From assembly GCA_030592605.1 (NCBI GenBank), contig JAUVIT010000135.1:1-5995 (forward strand): a DNA stretch of 5,995 bases. Direction: 5' to 3'. Below are positions 4,896 through 5,995 of the stretch, piece after piece (the first letter of the stretch is position 1; every line of letters starts with the position of its first letter). The translations under genes and the position numbers were made by a program. The stretch is from Bacteroidota bacterium. Its GTDB lineage: Bacteria > Bacteroidota > Bacteroidia > Bacteroidales > GCA-2748055. The notes under the pieces were generated by a model. It ran no database searches. It was not told the origin of the DNA and saw only the letters and a program-made list of their open reading frames with translations.

Positions 4896-5995
4896 ATGTT
4901 AAAAGGACATCCTAAAGGACTTTATGTTGCCTTCTTTGCGAACATGGGGGAGCGTTTTGGTTTCTATACCATGATGGCGATCCTGGTCCTGTTCCTGCAA
5001 GCTAAATTCGGAATTGCTGCAGAGAGAGCCGGTGATATATACAGCTGGTTCTATTTTGCCATATACGCCCTTGCGCTGCTTGGTGGAATTCTGGCCGACG
5101 CCACCAAGAAATATACAGCGATCATCTCCCTGGGACAGGTGATCATGTTTGTGGGATATATTGCAATGGCCATCCCCGGTTTGCCCCTGTCTCTGACCTT
5201 AGGCGCTCTCTTTACCATCGCCATTGGAAACGGTTTCTTTAAAGGAAACCTTCAGGCAGTCGTAGGACAACTTTATGATGATCCCAAATATGATAAGGTG
5301 AGAGATAATGCCTTCTTGATTTTCTATATGGGGATCAACGTGGGTGCATTCTTCGCCCCCTTTGCTGCCATGGGAGTCCGGAACTGGTGGTTAAAAACAA
5401 ACGGCTACCTTCACGACGGTAGCCTTCCCGCGCTCTGTCACCAGTATAAAGATGGAATCCTCGAGGATACAACAGTTTTCCAGCAGCTGGCCGATGCCGT
5501 AAGTCTGAGCGGACCAATAACCGATCTGGGTGCTTTTGCCGACTCCTACATTGAGGTATTTTCACGTGGATATAATTTTGCCTTTGGGATAGCTGCCATT
5601 GCCATGGTAATATCCCTTGCAGCCTACCTGATTTTTCACAAGCACCTTCCCAAGCGGGAAAAAGCTGCCGGAGAAAAAACCATCACCCTCAGGGAAAAGC
5701 CCCTGGCGATTCCTATGGCAGTTGTAGCCTTTGCCATTACCGCCTTTCTGGTTAGTTTGTTCAAGGATTTCAAAACCGGAATGGCCATTGGCCTTTTTGC
5801 CGGATTTGTCACCTGGATCGTAATGATTGCCACCAAAGAAGAGAAACAGCGGGTGGTATCCCTGCTCTTGGTTTTCTTTGTAGTGATCTTTTTCTGGATG
5901 GGATTCCACCAGAATGGACTTACCATGACCTTCTTTGCCCGTGACTATTCAGCAAAATCGGTGGACTCATTTACCTATCTGTTCTTTACCCTGAA
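4896..5995 (+). CDS. POT/PTR2-family peptide MFS transporter (3' partial)
   Basis: The first 366 residues of an inner-membrane proton-dependent oligopeptide transporter; the frame is open to the window end. Hallmarks are ERFGFY in TM1 (19-24), LGGILADATKK after TM2 (62-72), GNGFFKGN in TM4 (111-118, K116), the PTR2 signature FYMGINVGAFFAPF in TM5 (143-156), and FWMGFHQNG in TM7 (333-341). Two extra hydrophobic helices (about 269-289 and 292-312) after a basic cytoplasmic loop match the HA/HB pair of bacterial 14-helix POTs. Residues 160-224 form an unusually long loop between TM5 and TM6, predicted to face the periplasm. Three residues of the usual proton network are replaced: the first Glu of ExxER is N16, the TM1 Arg position is M27 and the TM7 Glu position is H338. 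The ATG at 4896 puts KGLYVAFFANMGERF at the expected distance for TM1. The gene is divergent from nnr. Di/tripeptide uptake is the family function; the true substrate and coupling are not shown by the sequence. Confidence 0.93.
   Translation, partial: MLKGHPKGLYVAFFANMGERFGFYTMMAILVLFLQAKFGIAAERAGDIYSWFYFAIYALALLGGILADATKKYTAIISLGQVIMFVGYIAMAIPGLPLSLTLGALFTIAIGNGFFKGNLQAVVGQLYDDPKYDKVRDNAFLIFYMGINVGAFFAPFAAMGVRNWWLKTNGYLHDGSLPALCHQYKDGILEDTTVFQQLADAVSLSGPITDLGAFADSYIEVFSRGYNFAFGIAAIAMVISLAAYLIFHKHLPKREKAAGEKTITLREKPLAIPMAVVAFAITAFLVSLFKDFKTGMAIGLFAGFVTWIVMIATKEEKQRVVSLLLVFFVVIFFWMGFHQNGLTMTFFARDYSAKSVDSFTYLFFTL
5403..5424. repeat. 7-bp inverted repeat inside the POT gene
   Basis: GGCTACC at 5403-5409 and GGTAGCC at 5418-5424 are perfect complements around an 8-nt loop. 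They fall inside the codons for the long TM5-TM6 loop of the transporter (about residues 170-177). A short RNA hairpin is possible, but no T-run follows, so it is not a terminator, and it may be chance. Confidence 0.4.

Noticed and set aside
5562..5926. Overlapping minus-strand open frames within the POT gene
   Set aside because: The plus-strand frame is open from 4896 to the window end and encodes an unmistakable POT transporter. The antisense products are low-complexity shadows.
1..5995. CRISPR arrays, tRNA or rRNA genes, insertion sequences, phage or defence genes
   Set aside because: No regularly spaced repeats, clover-leaf sequences, terminal inverted repeats, transposase motifs or defence-related domains were seen by reading both strands. 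This was by eye, not by a search tool.

Overview
The window looks like ordinary chromosomal DNA from a member of the Bacteroidota, most likely the Bacteroidales or a related order. The evidence is a DUF4831-type lipoprotein (a family I know only from this phylum), a fused NAD(P)HX epimerase/dehydratase, start codons with A-rich leaders and no clear Shine-Dalgarno sequence, and upstream sequences that fit the Bacteroidota -7 consensus TAnnTTTG. No RNA gene, CRISPR array, IS element or phage gene was seen.

Layout. Positions 1-332 (+) hold the 3' end of a major facilitator transporter of the MFSD1-like type. It is followed 17 bp later by a complete pepD (350-1807, +), an M20C dipeptidase; the two probably form one operon. 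Tail to tail with pepD, only 15 bp away, is a DUF4831 lipoprotein gene on the minus strand (1823-2914), with a candidate promoter at 2938-2969. The stretch 2915-3298 has no intact gene. It holds the broken remains of an isochorismatase-like cysteine hydrolase (about 3010-3236, minus), visible in two frames with the catalytic-cysteine segment missing. Next is the fused nnr gene (3299-4807, minus) for repair of hydrated NAD(P)H. An 88-bp divergent intergenic region with a -7-like box on each strand separates it from a POT-family peptide transporter gene (4896 to the window end, +), which runs off the 3' edge.

Functional picture. Peptide use is the main theme: an MFS carrier related to dipeptide transporters, a cytosolic dipeptidase, and a POT peptide carrier. 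The nnr gene is housekeeping metabolite repair. The DUF4831 lipoprotein has no known function.

The observations most worth a second look are in the POT protein and the gene remnant. In the POT protein, three residues of the canonical proton-coupling network (first Glu of ExxER, TM1 Arg, TM7 Glu) are replaced by Asn, Met and His, while the TM4 Lys and the second Glu-Arg pair are kept. The isochorismatase-like remnant lies directly downstream of nnr. I did not find a clearly new multi-gene system here.
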